DNA of 64,000 nt from Dyadobacter frigoris (GCF_005280585.1 NZ_SZVO01000006.1:372001-436000); one strand, 5' to 3'. Shown: positions 37,745-47,507, numbered from the stretch's first letter. A program made the numbers and translations. The notes: generated by a model not told the origin, from the letters alone.

Positions 37745-38674
37745 ATGAAACATCTTTATTTTATTGCAGTGCTGTCGCTCCTTAATTTTACTGTTTTTTC
37801 ACAAAATTCAAGCACAATTCATTCGATATCTGATAAAAAACTGACTGGAAAACTTGAAAAAGCACTGGCAGGCTTTAAAGGAAATGCAGGTATTTATGTG
37901 CGAAATTTAAAATCGGATAAGTTTGCTTCTATCAATGCGGATACTATTTTCCCAACTGCGAGTATGGTCAAAATACCCATTATGATTGGGGTTTTTGACA
38001 AAATCAACAAGGGCCAAATTCAATTTGACCAGCTTCTCACCTACCGTGATTCGTTGAAATATGACGACGGAATTACAGGCTCATTGCGTGACAGCACAAA
38101 AATCCCTTTGCCAAAAGTGATTCATTTGATGATATCATTAAGTGATAATACAGGCAGTTTATGGCTTCAGGCTCTGGCTGGTGGCGGTTCAACGATAAAT
38201 CAATGGCTGGAAATCAATGGCTTTATTAATACCCGTGTCAATTCCAGAACTCCGGGACGAAAACAAAATCAGGCGATGTATGGCTGGGGACAAACATCAC
38301 CGCGAGAAATGGCTGAATTGATGGCCATGCTGCGACTGGGAAAAGTGATCAGTCCCGATGCGAGTGAAAGAATGTATCGCTATTTGGGTATGCAGTTCTG
38401 GGATGGCGAAGCTTTATCCCAAATTCCGCCCTTCATTAAAACAGGTGCAAAAAGCGGTGCCGTAAATCAGGCCAAATCAGAAGTTGTAATGGTTCATGCT
38501 CCTCATGGTGATTATGTTTTTTGTATTACAACCAAAAATCAGCAAGACGAGCGCTGGCAAAGAGATAATGAAGGATACAAACTGATTCGCACAGTTTCTG
38601 AAATAATCTGGAACCATTTTGAGCCCAAAAGTAACTGGAAACCCGTTTCAGGATATGAAAAATGGTGGTTTTAA
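37745..38674 (+). CDS. Class A beta-lactamase-like serine hydrolase
   Basis: This 309-residue exported protein starts at the ATG at 37745, which opens a signal peptide (MKHLYFIAVLSLL...VFSQ); the longer frame begins at a TTG. It has the class A fold motifs S73-M-V-K76, S133-D134-N135 and a K236-S-G in place of K-T/S-G. The omega-loop glutamate that activates water in class A enzymes is not evident: the loop reads RTPGRKQNQAMYGWG where E-P-E-L-N-E-A is usual. Without that residue it may acylate but turn over penicillins poorly, or may act on another substrate. Resistance should not be assumed. The gene is alone, divergent from the ECF sigma factor across 377 bases (37368-37744), in which I saw no clear operator. 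Confidence 0.85.
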   Translation: MKHLYFIAVLSLLNFTVFSQNSSTIHSISDKKLTGKLEKALAGFKGNAGIYVRNLKSDKFASINADTIFPTASMVKIPIMIGVFDKINKGQIQFDQLLTYRDSLKYDDGITGSLRDSTKIPLPKVIHLMISLSDNTGSLWLQALAGGGSTINQWLEINGFINTRVNSRTPGRKQNQAMYGWGQTSPREMAELMAMLRLGKVISPDASERMYRYLGMQFWDGEALSQIPPFIKTGAKSGAVNQAKSEVVMVHAPHGDYVFCITTKNQQDERWQRDNEGYKLIRTVSEIIWNHFEPKSNWKPVSGYEKWWF

Positions 38675-38680
38675 AATGAA

Positions 38681-38710
38681 AAATTCTTACCTGTTACCAG
38701 GTAAGAATTT
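38681..38710. terminator. Bidirectional terminator between convergent genes
   Basis: AAATTCTTACCTG (38681-38693) and CAGGTAAGAATTT (38698-38710) form a perfect 13-bp stem with loop TTAC. It lies between the convergent serine hydrolase gene and the small gene at 38731. The minus-strand side continues with TTTCATTTT, the plus-strand side is weaker. Confidence 0.85.
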
Positions 38711-38730
38711 GACAAATTCATTATAAAAGT

Positions 38731-39024
38731 TCAAGCCGTGGCTCTACTTTTCTGCAATAACCATCTGCTTTCTTTTTTTACAAAAGTGATCGGGACGTAC
38801 TCGTCGTTGGGAGCGCCAATGTAATAAACCGCCCATTCAGGATCCTGATGCGATAACATTTCACTGATACAATCTGCCCGATGTCCGGTTGGATTTGAAC
38901 AATTGTCCCAGTAAAAAAGCTCAACTCGATAATGGAGCTGTTCTTTCAGCCCATTGACAGTTACTTCAATTTCGATTTCATGCCTTCCTGGAATTGTTGG
39001 AATCGGTATCGCTATATGGCTCAT
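38731..39024 (-). CDS. Small protein of unknown function, last in a permease operon
   Basis: This 97-residue protein has no signal peptide or membrane segment. It reads as a small beta-rich domain (RHEIEIEVTVNGLKEQLHYRVELFYW) followed by a C-x-x-x-x-G-H-R-A-D-C segment and VYYIGAPNDEYVPITFVKK near the end. I do not recognise the family. It starts 25 bases after the stop of permease 7 and ends before a strong terminator, so it belongs to the operon controlled from activator site D. A cytoplasmic accessory role is possible but nothing shows it. Confidence 0.65.
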   Translation of the reverse strand: MSHIAIPIPTIPGRHEIEIEVTVNGLKEQLHYRVELFYWDNCSNPTGHRADCISEMLSHQDPEWAVYYIGAPNDEYVPITFVKKESRWLLQKSRATA

Positions 39025-39049
39025 ATGATTGATGTTTAGATGTGTCTTT

Positions 39050-41425
39050 TTAGTCGGTTTTAAGGGATTTTACCGGATTCATGAGGGCGGCTTTGATACT
39101 TTGGTAGCTTACGGTAGCGAAAGTTATAATCACCGCCAGAATTCCGGATAAGCCAAAAACCCACCATGTTATCTCAATTCTCTCCGTAAAATCCTGTAAC
39201 CACTGATTCATCAAATACCAGGCAACCGGCGTTGCCAGTAGAATAGAAATAAATACCAGCTTGATAAAATCCTTCGAAAGAAGCGCTACCACACTTGCAA
39301 TACTGGCGCCCAGAACTTTTCGAATACCAATTTCCTTAGTTCTGGTTTCCGCAGTAAACGTTACCAGACCGAACAGACCCATGCAGGCAATAAAAATCGC
39401 AAAAGCGGTAAAAACCGTAAACATTTTTGACATCCTGATTTCTGTTTTAAATGTATCATTGAAAGCGTCATCAAGAAAATAATACCCGAAGGGTTTATCT
39501 GCAGAATATTTTTTATAAATTTTTTCTATGGATTTGATCTTTTCAACGATATTGGATTTGGGATCCATTTTGGCGAACAGAATGCCGGAGCTTTGTTCGT
39601 CAGCCAATCTGTTGGTAGTGTCCGAAATTATAAAAAGCCCCATTGGAAGTTTCTCGTTTTTGGTTGAGGCAAAACGAAAATTTTTCAAAATACCAACAAC
39701 AGTTCTGTTAAATACTTGTTGCCCGAGCGGATTTCCTTTCAAACCTAATTCTGTTATTGCCGTTTCGTTCAGCAACATGCCATGCCCGTTTCTCCATGAA
39801 CTGCCTTCCGGTTTTACTTTCCAGGCCAATCCCAACGTATTGATGTAATCAGCATCAACTTCGGCATATGATATACTTACATCTTTCTGTGTTGATTTAT
39901 TCTGAGAAAAAAACATGTTGTAACCTTTGTATAATCCGGTACTTGAAAAAGCAACCTTTTCAACACCAGCCAGTTCTGCTATTTCATTTTTAAATGAGAA
40001 GTAATTTTTGCCGATAGAGCCACTTATCGGAATGTTCAGCATCTGATCTTTATTCAGCCCCAGTTTTACATTTTGCATAAAACTTAATTGTTGCCGGACA
40101 ATAAAACTGCAAACAATCAAAGCGATGGAAACTGTAAATTGGAAAACCATGAAAATCTTTCTTAAAACGGTTCCTTTTTGCTGGCTTCCCAGTCTTCCTT
40201 TTAGTACCTCAATTGGAGAGAAACCGGATAAGATCAGTGCCGGATAACTACCGGCAACGAAGGCACTAAAAAGCAAAATCCCAATTAAAACACCTAGAAA
40301 AGTGGGGGACAAAAGAAACGAGGCGTCAATTTTCAGATCTAATAAATTATAAAAAGGCTGACGCAGAAGCTCAACAAATGCAAAGGATAAGGCAAATGCA
40401 ATACAACAAACCAAGACTGACTCAGTATAAAATTGCTTGATCAATCCACTTCTCCCTGCTCCTGCCACTTTCCGAACGCCTACCTCTTTGGCTCTTTGCG
40501 TAGATCTGGCAGTGGTAAGGCTCATGTAATTGAACAATGCCAGAAAAAGTATGAGTGAAGCAATGCCTGCAAAAATTTTGATCAGTTTAGTGTTGCCGCC
40601 TGAGTCCGTAGAGTTATTACCAAGATGGATAGTAGTAAAACCTTCAAGTGAATAACTTGCTTTCTTATCAAAATCATCCGTTTCAATTCCTGCTGTGAGA
40701 ATCTTTTTTTCGACTTTTCTTACAGAATTTTCAGAGTCCAGCAACAGATAAGTATTGAAAGCACCGGCGTGTTCCCACATGTTTTTATCTTGTTCACTTA
40801 ATTGCGGGATTGTAATGACGGAGGCAACAAAATCAAAATTTAAGGTAGAATTTGAAGGCGGGTTTTCCGCAACTGCGATTATTTCAAACAAATGTTTCCC
40901 CTCATACAAAAGTGTCTTCCCAACAGGATCTTTTTCTCCAAAATATTTCTTTGCTGTCCTTTCCGAAATAACCATTTTATAGGGTTTATTCAGCATGTCC
41001 GCCACACTACCTTCTTTTATTTTAAAGGAAAATACCTTAAAAAATGAAGGATCCGCAAATATGAAATTGGGCTCGCTGAACAAGGCTGAGAAATTCTCAG
41101 GGTTTTTGATCACCACAGCTTGATAAGATTCCTGAACACGCACAAAATCCTGAATTTCAGGCATTGATTCTTTTAACTTGGGACCCAATTTAGCATTGAA
41201 ATTTTTAAACTGCATCTCACGCCCATCCATCTTAATAGCAGCCAGTATGCTGTAAATCCTATCCCCGTTTTTATGAAACTTGTCATAACTATACTCGTGC
41301 ATCACAAACATGAGTATCAGCATGGATACCGCCATACCCATCGCGAGGCCGACGATATTGATGAAGGAATAATCCTTGTGCTTCCAAATATTCCTGGCGG
41401 CGATTTTGAGGTAGTTTCTGAACAT
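39050..41425 (-). CDS. MacB/FtsX-type ABC permease 7
   Basis: This 791-residue permease starts MFRNYLKIAARNIWKHKDY; TM1 is GLAMGMAVSMLILMFVM. The first coupling motif is QRAKEVGVRKVAGAGRSGLIKQF and the second is TRTKEIGIRKVLGAS. The C-terminus is NPVKSLKTD, a small variation on the usual tail. The second periplasmic domain contains a run of polar residues (FSQNKSTQKDVSISYAE) not shared with the paralogues. It lies 15 bases after permease 8 and is the fourth gene of the operon from site D. Confidence 0.92.
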   Translation of the reverse strand: MFRNYLKIAARNIWKHKDYSFINIVGLAMGMAVSMLILMFVMHEYSYDKFHKNGDRIYSILAAIKMDGREMQFKNFNAKLGPKLKESMPEIQDFVRVQESYQAVVIKNPENFSALFSEPNFIFADPSFFKVFSFKIKEGSVADMLNKPYKMVISERTAKKYFGEKDPVGKTLLYEGKHLFEIIAVAENPPSNSTLNFDFVASVITIPQLSEQDKNMWEHAGAFNTYLLLDSENSVRKVEKKILTAGIETDDFDKKASYSLEGFTTIHLGNNSTDSGGNTKLIKIFAGIASLILFLALFNYMSLTTARSTQRAKEVGVRKVAGAGRSGLIKQFYTESVLVCCIAFALSFAFVELLRQPFYNLLDLKIDASFLLSPTFLGVLIGILLFSAFVAGSYPALILSGFSPIEVLKGRLGSQQKGTVLRKIFMVFQFTVSIALIVCSFIVRQQLSFMQNVKLGLNKDQMLNIPISGSIGKNYFSFKNEIAELAGVEKVAFSSTGLYKGYNMFFSQNKSTQKDVSISYAEVDADYINTLGLAWKVKPEGSSWRNGHGMLLNETAITELGLKGNPLGQQVFNRTVVGILKNFRFASTKNEKLPMGLFIISDTTNRLADEQSSGILFAKMDPKSNIVEKIKSIEKIYKKYSADKPFGYYFLDDAFNDTFKTEIRMSKMFTVFTAFAIFIACMGLFGLVTFTAETRTKEIGIRKVLGASIASVVALLSKDFIKLVFISILLATPVAWYLMNQWLQDFTERIEITWWVFGLSGILAVIITFATVSYQSIKAALMNPVKSLKTD

Positions 41426-41440
41426 TAGAAGTTAGGTTTA

Positions 41441-43909
41441 CTATTCTGAACGGAGTGATTTTACAGGATTGGCCAGGGCTGCTTTGATACTTTGAAAACT
41501 GATTGTGACCAAAGAAATGACGATTGCTATAACCGCAGCAAGGGCAAATATCTGCCAGGAGACATCGACACGATAAGCATAATTTTGCAGCCATTTATCG
41601 ACTGCATACCACGCGAGTGGGGTTGATAAAATGATGGCTATCAAGACAAGTTTGAGAAAATCTCTTGATAATAAACCAACAAGTCCGAAAACGGAAGCGC
41701 CCAGCACTTTCCTGATTCCGATCTCTTTGGTACGCTGTTCGGCTGTAAATGCGGCTAAGGCAAATAATCCCAAACAGCCAATAAACAAAGCTAAACCAGT
41801 AAAAACGCCTAAAACGGTACTTGTTTTTCCTTCTGAAATGTAAAGCCTGGCGAAAGAAGAATCCAGAAAATCATGCTCCACGGGTACATCAGGAACAGTT
41901 GTTTTCCAAAGTGCCTCTACTTTTTGAATGACCGATTTTTCAGTACCAGGCAATAATCTTACCGCCACATTGGAGTCCCACGTTTGATAACTTTTAGACG
42001 ATTCGTTAAAGATTGCAATCGGTTCAATAGCCAGCTTGACGGATCCGTTATAAAAATTTTTCATCACGCCAACAACCTGAAAACGTTGGTTTCGGTTACC
42101 CGGATAACGCATCCATTTCCCAACACCATTTTCCCAGCCCATGGCTTTCACCGCCGCTTCATTCAGAATCACACTGGTTGAATCACTTCCTGTATTGGAT
42201 AGAAAATTACGTCCGGCAATGATTTCTATACCTAATGTCGGGACAAAATTAACGTCCGTCATAAAAGAACTGAGAAGCAGACTTTTGACAACAGCATGTT
42301 TTTGATCACCTTGCTCCGGCTCATAATAATCTCCAAAACTTCCCTGAGAAGGCAAATAGGTAGAGTATGTTGTATTGACAACACCCGGGATCTGCGACAG
42401 TTGCTGACGAAAAGTTTCTTTGGCAGAAATGTTTCCCAAATGCCGTGCGTTTTCGATGATCAAAACATTTTCACGTTGTAAACCGGGAGAAATTTTTGTC
42501 GCGAAATGTAATTGCTCATAAACCACAAAAGCGCCTAACATCAGCACAATGGATACCGAAAATTGAAATACGACCAAACCATTTCGCAAAAAAACATGAC
42601 CGCCAGAAGCTGCAATGCCTGACATTTTCGAAATATCAACCGTTTTGGATTTTGAAAAATAGAAAGCAGGATATAAACCGCACACCAGACCTGTTAAAAG
42701 TGGCAACAGCACTACAAAAGGTAAGATTTTGAAAGAATAAAGATCTGTCACCTCCAACCTCAATCCCGTAAGTTTATTGAAAAAAGGCAGCGTTATAGAA
42801 GTTAAAACAGCAGCCAGAATCATCGCAATCAAACTGAATAATAAAGATTCTGTCAGAAATTGTCCAACCAGAACATTTTTATTTGATCCCAACGCACGGC
42901 GAATTCCTACTTCCCTGGTACGCTTGATGGACCTTGCGGTGGATAGATTCATGAAATTTACACAGGCAAGCAAAAGGATCAAACCGCCGACGATGGCAAA
43001 AATATTGACCTGCTGTTTGTCTCCCAGCGTTGTCAACCGGGAATAAAAACCTGCCGCATTTAAGTGCAAAGATTTCAGTGTAATTAACTTAACATCAAGT
43101 TTGTCGCCATTTTGAAGTTGTTTCAAAAAATCCTGTCCGACCCGTTCGTATGCTGCCGGAGCATATCTTTTGACCATATCCGGAAATTTCGCTTCCAGGC
43201 TTGCCAAGGTTTCTTGCGTCGGTTTTTCATGAAATTTTGCCCAGGTATCAACTTGCAGCCAGATCCAGCTCCATGCAAAATTTTCAATAACGCGAAAATC
43301 TGCCATGGGCAACAAAAAATCAAACTGAACTGAGGATGTCGAAGGCAGGTTTTTCACAATGCCGGAAATCGTGTAAACGTGTCCATTTACTTCAAGAGCT
43401 TGACCAATTGCCGATTTTGTACCAAAATATTTTTCCGCAGTTTGCTCTGTTAAAACCATACTACCAGATTTATCAAGTGCCGACAAACTGCCTTCCTTCA
43501 TCGGAAAAGCAAATAATTTCAAAAATGAAGTATCCACGGCCATCGCTGCGGTTTCATTATATTGCAGTGGCTCGTCTCCGGAAACACTGCGACGAACGAT
43601 AGCACTTCCCAGATTAAACGTCCGGGCTGTCATTTCAATTTCCGGATAATCGGCTGCTAATCTTGGGCCAAGCGGTGGAGGCGTATTGGTCGTTTTGCCC
43701 TCTTCTCCGCCCATTTTAAAATCCAGCGTTACAGAAAATATACGGTCAGCATCCGGCAGAAATTCATCAAAACTTTTTTCGTAATAAACATAAATCCCGA
43801 TAAGCCAGCACGCCGCAAGTCCGACGCCCAGGCCGGCAACATTCACAAGTGAAAAAAAAGTCTGCCGGTGAAAATTCCGGAATGCTACTTTAATATGATT
43901 GCTTATCAT
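41441..43909 (-). CDS. MacB/FtsX-type ABC permease 8
   Basis: This is one of the longest of the set, with 822 residues. It starts MISNHIKVAFRNFHRQTFF; TM1 is GLGVGLAACWLIGIYVYY. The first coupling motif is KRTREVGIRRALGSNKN, with RR in place of the usual RK, and the second is QRTKEIGIRKVLGAS. The C-terminus is NPVKSLRSE. The first periplasmic domain is larger than average, with a W-rich stretch FAWSWIWLQVDTWAKF, and the second contains GDYYEPEQGDQKH. It is the third gene behind site D; 15 bases separate it from permease 7 and 60 from permease 9, so translation of the block may be partly coupled. Confidence 0.92.
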   Translation of the reverse strand: MISNHIKVAFRNFHRQTFFSLVNVAGLGVGLAACWLIGIYVYYEKSFDEFLPDADRIFSVTLDFKMGGEEGKTTNTPPPLGPRLAADYPEIEMTARTFNLGSAIVRRSVSGDEPLQYNETAAMAVDTSFLKLFAFPMKEGSLSALDKSGSMVLTEQTAEKYFGTKSAIGQALEVNGHVYTISGIVKNLPSTSSVQFDFLLPMADFRVIENFAWSWIWLQVDTWAKFHEKPTQETLASLEAKFPDMVKRYAPAAYERVGQDFLKQLQNGDKLDVKLITLKSLHLNAAGFYSRLTTLGDKQQVNIFAIVGGLILLLACVNFMNLSTARSIKRTREVGIRRALGSNKNVLVGQFLTESLLFSLIAMILAAVLTSITLPFFNKLTGLRLEVTDLYSFKILPFVVLLPLLTGLVCGLYPAFYFSKSKTVDISKMSGIAASGGHVFLRNGLVVFQFSVSIVLMLGAFVVYEQLHFATKISPGLQRENVLIIENARHLGNISAKETFRQQLSQIPGVVNTTYSTYLPSQGSFGDYYEPEQGDQKHAVVKSLLLSSFMTDVNFVPTLGIEIIAGRNFLSNTGSDSTSVILNEAAVKAMGWENGVGKWMRYPGNRNQRFQVVGVMKNFYNGSVKLAIEPIAIFNESSKSYQTWDSNVAVRLLPGTEKSVIQKVEALWKTTVPDVPVEHDFLDSSFARLYISEGKTSTVLGVFTGLALFIGCLGLFALAAFTAEQRTKEIGIRKVLGASVFGLVGLLSRDFLKLVLIAIILSTPLAWYAVDKWLQNYAYRVDVSWQIFALAAVIAIVISLVTISFQSIKAALANPVKSLRSE

Positions 43910-43969
43910 CGTTTTATCTTTAAGAAGTTAGGCAAAGAATCGCAAGAAAATAATCTAAAAACAATGGTT

Positions 43970-46390
43970 TTACTCCGATTTTAAAGATTTCACCGGATTC
44001 ATCAACGCTGCTTTTATCGATTGAAAACTAACCGTAGCCAATGCTATGACGATCGCAGAAATCCCTACGGCGACAAAAATCCAGGCACTGATTTCAATCC
44101 GGTAAGAATAATTATCCAGCCATTTCTGCATGAAAAACCAGGCAAGCGGAGTAGCTATGATAATGGATAAAATGACCATTTTAACAAAATCCTCCGAAAG
44201 TGTATAAACAATACTTGAAATACTGGCTCCCAATACTTTACGAACACCAATTTCCTTAGTACGCTGCTCGATCACCATAAGCGCAACAGCAAATAATCCC
44301 AGACATGATAATAAAATGGCGACACCGGATGCCAGGCTGAAAATCTGTGAAAGACGTTCCTCTTCCTTATACCATGAATCCGTATTTTCATCCATGTAGG
44401 AACCAATGAAATCGGCCTGCGGAGCTACTTCTTTCCAAACCAGTTTCAGCTTATCCATAGCACCTGCCAAACTTCGGGGTGTCACACGTACAAAAATATA
44501 GTTAATTGACTCAGAATGAGAAAGGTGTAAAGTAATCGGTTTTTGATCCGCTTTCAATGAGTATAAATGAAAATCAGGAACAAGGCCAATAATCTGATAT
44601 TTGACACCTGCGGTATCCGTTTGAAAATATTTCCCGACCGGATCCTTTTCTCCAATCATTTTGGCCATCTGTTCCGTTATAATAACCCGATCCAGAGAAT
44701 CTGTCGGGTAAGCCCGATCAAATTCGCGGCCGTCCAGTAATTTTATACCCAGGGTTTTTGCGTATTCGTAGTCCACTGAAACCCAGTCCGACGATATTTC
44801 TTTTTCCTTATAAGTGAAACCAATAACACTGCGGGATGTACTGTGATCTTTTCCTACCCCAAGATTTACAGCGCTTCCGGAAATACCCAGAATAGTTGGA
44901 TCATTGTCCAGTTCATTATGCATTCTGCGCAAAACCTGCTGTCCATTCGCTTTATTCCCAACCGGAATACTGATCACCTGATCCTTATTGAAACCAAGTG
45001 GCTGCGTCCGAAGAAAAACAACCTGCTGAATGGCAATGATAGTACAGCAAATTAACAAACTTGATAAAGTAAATTGGGTTACAATCAAAGAATTACGGAG
45101 AATTCCGGGACGTTTTAAAGTGATTTTTCCCTTTAAAACTTCAACTGCATTAAATTTTGACATTTGCCATGCCGGATAACCACCCGCAATCAAAGTCACA
45201 AGTAAAAACAGGCCAAAAATAATAGCCAGAGTATCCGGCTGAAAAACATACGCCAGTGTTAATTTCCCCTTGAAAGTAGCATTGAATTGTGGTAATAAAG
45301 CATAAGCCAACAGAAGTCCGGCAAGAAAACCAACAAAACAAATCATGGATGTTTCGCCCCAGATCTGTACAAAAAGCTGGTTTTTAAGTGCTCCAAGTGA
45401 TTTACGAACACCAACTTCACGAGCCCGCGTGAACGAGCGGGCAACACTTAGATTAATAAAATTGATACAGGCGATCAGCAGAATAAAACAGGCAATACCC
45501 ATCAACGCATAAATCAATGTTACCGAAGATGCACCTCCGGAAATGTCTTTATCAAAATGTATGTTAGCCAGTTTTTGCAATCTTACAGCAAAAATATCTC
45601 CGCGCTCATCCGGTTTTGCTCCACGTTTTATTAAACCCGTAATGTTATCTGCAAAATATTTTTTTGAAAAAGATTTCATTCTTTTTTCAAAAGAAGCCTG
45701 GTCTGCATTCGGAGTCAGCTTTAAATAAACGTTGTGAGACATAGCATCCCAGTGATCCTTTTCCCGTTGATAACCTTCATGGTTCTCTATACGGATAAAT
45801 GCATCGTATTGAATCGTTGAATTATCCGGAAAATCGCCCAGTACCCCTGTTACAATATATTGTTTTTGATTCCCGCCATCAGATCCAAGTTGTATTTGTT
45901 TACCAACAGGATCTTCACTTCCAAAAACGGCTTTTGCCATATTCTGGCTGATCACAATATTGCTCAGGTCATTCAGCGCAGTTTCTGCACTGCCTTTCAA
46001 CATGGGAAAAGAAAATATTTTCAGGAAATCAGGGTCTGTGAGCATTACCTGTTTGTCAAAATACTTGCCTTTGTATTCCACCAGACTACTTCCGTTCATC
46101 AACCTCGCAGCTGCTTCAACTTCCGGATATTCTGCTTTCAAGGCTGGCGTCAGCGGCATGGGCATTGAGCTTCCTTTTTCTTCCTTCTCAGGATTATTGG
46201 AAAACAAATAGGCCTGAAATATCCGGTCACCATCCTTATGAAACAGGTCAAAGGACAACTGAAAATAAGCCGTCAGAAAAAGGAAAATGCTGATACAAAA
46301 AGCTACTGAAAGCCCCACAATGTTTATCGAAGCATAACCTTTACTTTTCCAGAGATTTCTGAATGCAATTTTGAAGTAATTACGTATCAT
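43970..46390 (-). CDS. MacB/FtsX-type ABC permease 9
   Basis: This 806-residue permease starts MIRNYFKIAFRNLWKSKGY; TM1 is GLSVAFCISIFLFLTAYF, with SVAF where most paralogues have a second glycine. The first coupling motif is TRAREVGVRKSLGALKNQL and the second is QRTKEIGVRKVLGAS, followed by IVYTLSEDF. The C-terminus is NPVKSLKSE. The gene starts 7 bases downstream of the small secreted protein at 46398, indicating tight coupling. It is the second gene of the operon from activator site D. Confidence 0.92.
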   Translation of the reverse strand: MIRNYFKIAFRNLWKSKGYASINIVGLSVAFCISIFLFLTAYFQLSFDLFHKDGDRIFQAYLFSNNPEKEEKGSSMPMPLTPALKAEYPEVEAAARLMNGSSLVEYKGKYFDKQVMLTDPDFLKIFSFPMLKGSAETALNDLSNIVISQNMAKAVFGSEDPVGKQIQLGSDGGNQKQYIVTGVLGDFPDNSTIQYDAFIRIENHEGYQREKDHWDAMSHNVYLKLTPNADQASFEKRMKSFSKKYFADNITGLIKRGAKPDERGDIFAVRLQKLANIHFDKDISGGASSVTLIYALMGIACFILLIACINFINLSVARSFTRAREVGVRKSLGALKNQLFVQIWGETSMICFVGFLAGLLLAYALLPQFNATFKGKLTLAYVFQPDTLAIIFGLFLLVTLIAGGYPAWQMSKFNAVEVLKGKITLKRPGILRNSLIVTQFTLSSLLICCTIIAIQQVVFLRTQPLGFNKDQVISIPVGNKANGQQVLRRMHNELDNDPTILGISGSAVNLGVGKDHSTSRSVIGFTYKEKEISSDWVSVDYEYAKTLGIKLLDGREFDRAYPTDSLDRVIITEQMAKMIGEKDPVGKYFQTDTAGVKYQIIGLVPDFHLYSLKADQKPITLHLSHSESINYIFVRVTPRSLAGAMDKLKLVWKEVAPQADFIGSYMDENTDSWYKEEERLSQIFSLASGVAILLSCLGLFAVALMVIEQRTKEIGVRKVLGASISSIVYTLSEDFVKMVILSIIIATPLAWFFMQKWLDNYSYRIEISAWIFVAVGISAIVIALATVSFQSIKAALMNPVKSLKSE

Positions 46391-46397
46391 CTATTGG

Positions 46398-46946
46398 TTA
46401 TTTATCAGTTGAAAACCCTATTTCCTGTTCCGTTTCTGCTATAATCCGTTGACGCTCTCTTTCCGATTTCCCGTTTGCGTTCAAAGTTCTCTCGTATTCA
46501 AAATCTTCGCCCTTTTTGACAAACTGGTAGTGCATATACATTTGCCCTTCTGCATTATATTTTATCTGTTTTGAAAAAGGCTGCTTTTTATCACAGATCT
46601 CAATTTGTGTATTTTCAGTTCTTTCCGTTACTCTGTTTTCATGTTTTTTGGAAATTTCCGGCTCGGGTTCTTCGTCAAACAAAGGTGCTATCGGAGATTT
46701 TGGAGCGGGAGGAAAAGAAAGATCCAGCGAATCCAACACTTTTTCCTTCAATGCAATTCGCTCAGATTTATCAAAAAAAGACAGATCAAAAGTATGATCA
46801 TATGTTATCGTTTGTCCGTCAATCGTTCCACTAATATGGATCGACATAGACTTGCCATCATCTTCGATACTTTTACTCACAGAACGCGATTGTCCGAAGG
46901 CTATCGAATTAACGGTTGTTAGTAGAATGATAAAATACTTTTTCAT
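46398..46946 (-). CDS. Secreted protein of unknown function, first gene of the site D operon
   Basis: This 182-residue protein has a signal peptide (MKKYFIILLTTVNSIAF, cleaved near GQS). The mature part begins with a beta-rich stretch (SMSIHISGTIDGQTITYDHTFDL), has a proline-rich acidic linker (FPPAPKSPIAPLFDEEPEPE) and ends in a charged helix (SERERQRIIAETEQE). I do not recognise a family. Being the leading gene of a sigma-54-type operon and 7 bases ahead of a permease, it may act in the periplasm with the exporter. That is inference. Confidence 0.78.
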   Translation of the reverse strand: MKKYFIILLTTVNSIAFGQSRSVSKSIEDDGKSMSIHISGTIDGQTITYDHTFDLSFFDKSERIALKEKVLDSLDLSFPPAPKSPIAPLFDEEPEPEISKKHENRVTERTENTQIEICDKKQPFSKQIKYNAEGQMYMHYQFVKKGEDFEYERTLNANGKSERERQRIIAETEQEIGFSTDK

Positions 46947-47029
46947 AGCTAAATGGGTTGCTTTTTTTGATTTTCCGGGTTAAATAATCCGGTTATTATA
47001 ATGATTTCGGACTACCTGTTATACCGAAG

Positions 47030-47046
47030 TGAAATTATTATACCAA
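47030..47046 (-). promoter_or_regulatory. Putative sigma-54 promoter of the site D operon
   Basis: On the minus strand TTGGTATAATAATTTCA has the invariant GG, the canonical ten-base gap and TTTCA in the -12 position. The -24 box has T where C is usual. The GG is 76 bp from the centre of the proximal palindrome of site D, and the gene starts about 84 bases downstream. Confidence 0.4.
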
Positions 47047-47111
47047 GCAGCAAGACACTCATTCAACTAATTCATTATAAGTATTTTATATCAAAAATTA
47101 AATAAAAAAAG

Positions 47112-47147
47112 TGTCCGATTATGGACACTTTCGTTCAGTATTGGACT
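47112..47147 (-). promoter_or_regulatory. Tandem-palindrome activator site D (36 bp)
   Basis: The first palindrome TGTCCG-ATTA-TGGACA sits inside longer arms (AAAGTGTCC/GGACACTTT), then CTTT, then CGTTCA-GTAT-TGGACT. The 16-4-16 geometry is identical to sites A, C and E. Confidence 0.72.
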
Positions 47148-47249
47148 TTGAAAAATCTTGCCGTGATTCCCAAAAAAAGAGTATCTTAATGTAATTAACA
47201 TCTAATAAATTTCCAGAGTCTTTATTAACAATAACTTCAATATAGTTAT

Positions 47250-47278
47250 CTTTAAACAAGCAGTTGTTTTTATATTTG
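47250..47278 (+). promoter_or_regulatory. Probable housekeeping promoter of the toxin-antitoxin pair
   Basis: TATATTTG at 47271-47278 matches the Bacteroidetes -7 box TAnnTTTG, with TTTA about 17 bases upstream as a weak -33 element. The antitoxin ATG follows 22 bases later. Confidence 0.5.
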
Positions 47279-47300
47279 TATAACAGACAAAAAAGTAAAA

Positions 47301-47507
47301 ATGAGTACTTTATCAATTCATACGAAACTAGAAACTTTAACCCCTGACTTGAAAGAAGAGGTTAATGATTTTATTGATTTTCTAATCGAGAAATCAAGTA
47401 AAGAGAAAAAAAAGAAAATTATTCCTGAGTTTGGAAGTGCAAAAGGCAAAATTAAAATGTCTCCGGATTTCGACGCACCTCTTGATGACTTTAAGGATTA
47501 TATGTAA
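47301..47507 (+). CDS. DUF2281-like antitoxin of a VapBC-type pair
   Basis: This 68-residue protein resembles DUF2281/VapB-like antitoxins: a helical N-terminal part (LETLTPDLKEEVNDFIDFLIEKS) followed by a lysine run and a disordered acidic tail (FGSAKGKIKMSPDFDAPLDDFKDYM), which in this group neutralises the toxin. Its stop TAA overlaps the toxin start ATG by one base (TAATG), so translation of the toxin depends on it. The pair lies on the plus strand between two minus-strand operons. Confidence 0.88.
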   Translation: MSTLSIHTKLETLTPDLKEEVNDFIDFLIEKSSKEKKKKIIPEFGSAKGKIKMSPDFDAPLDDFKDYM

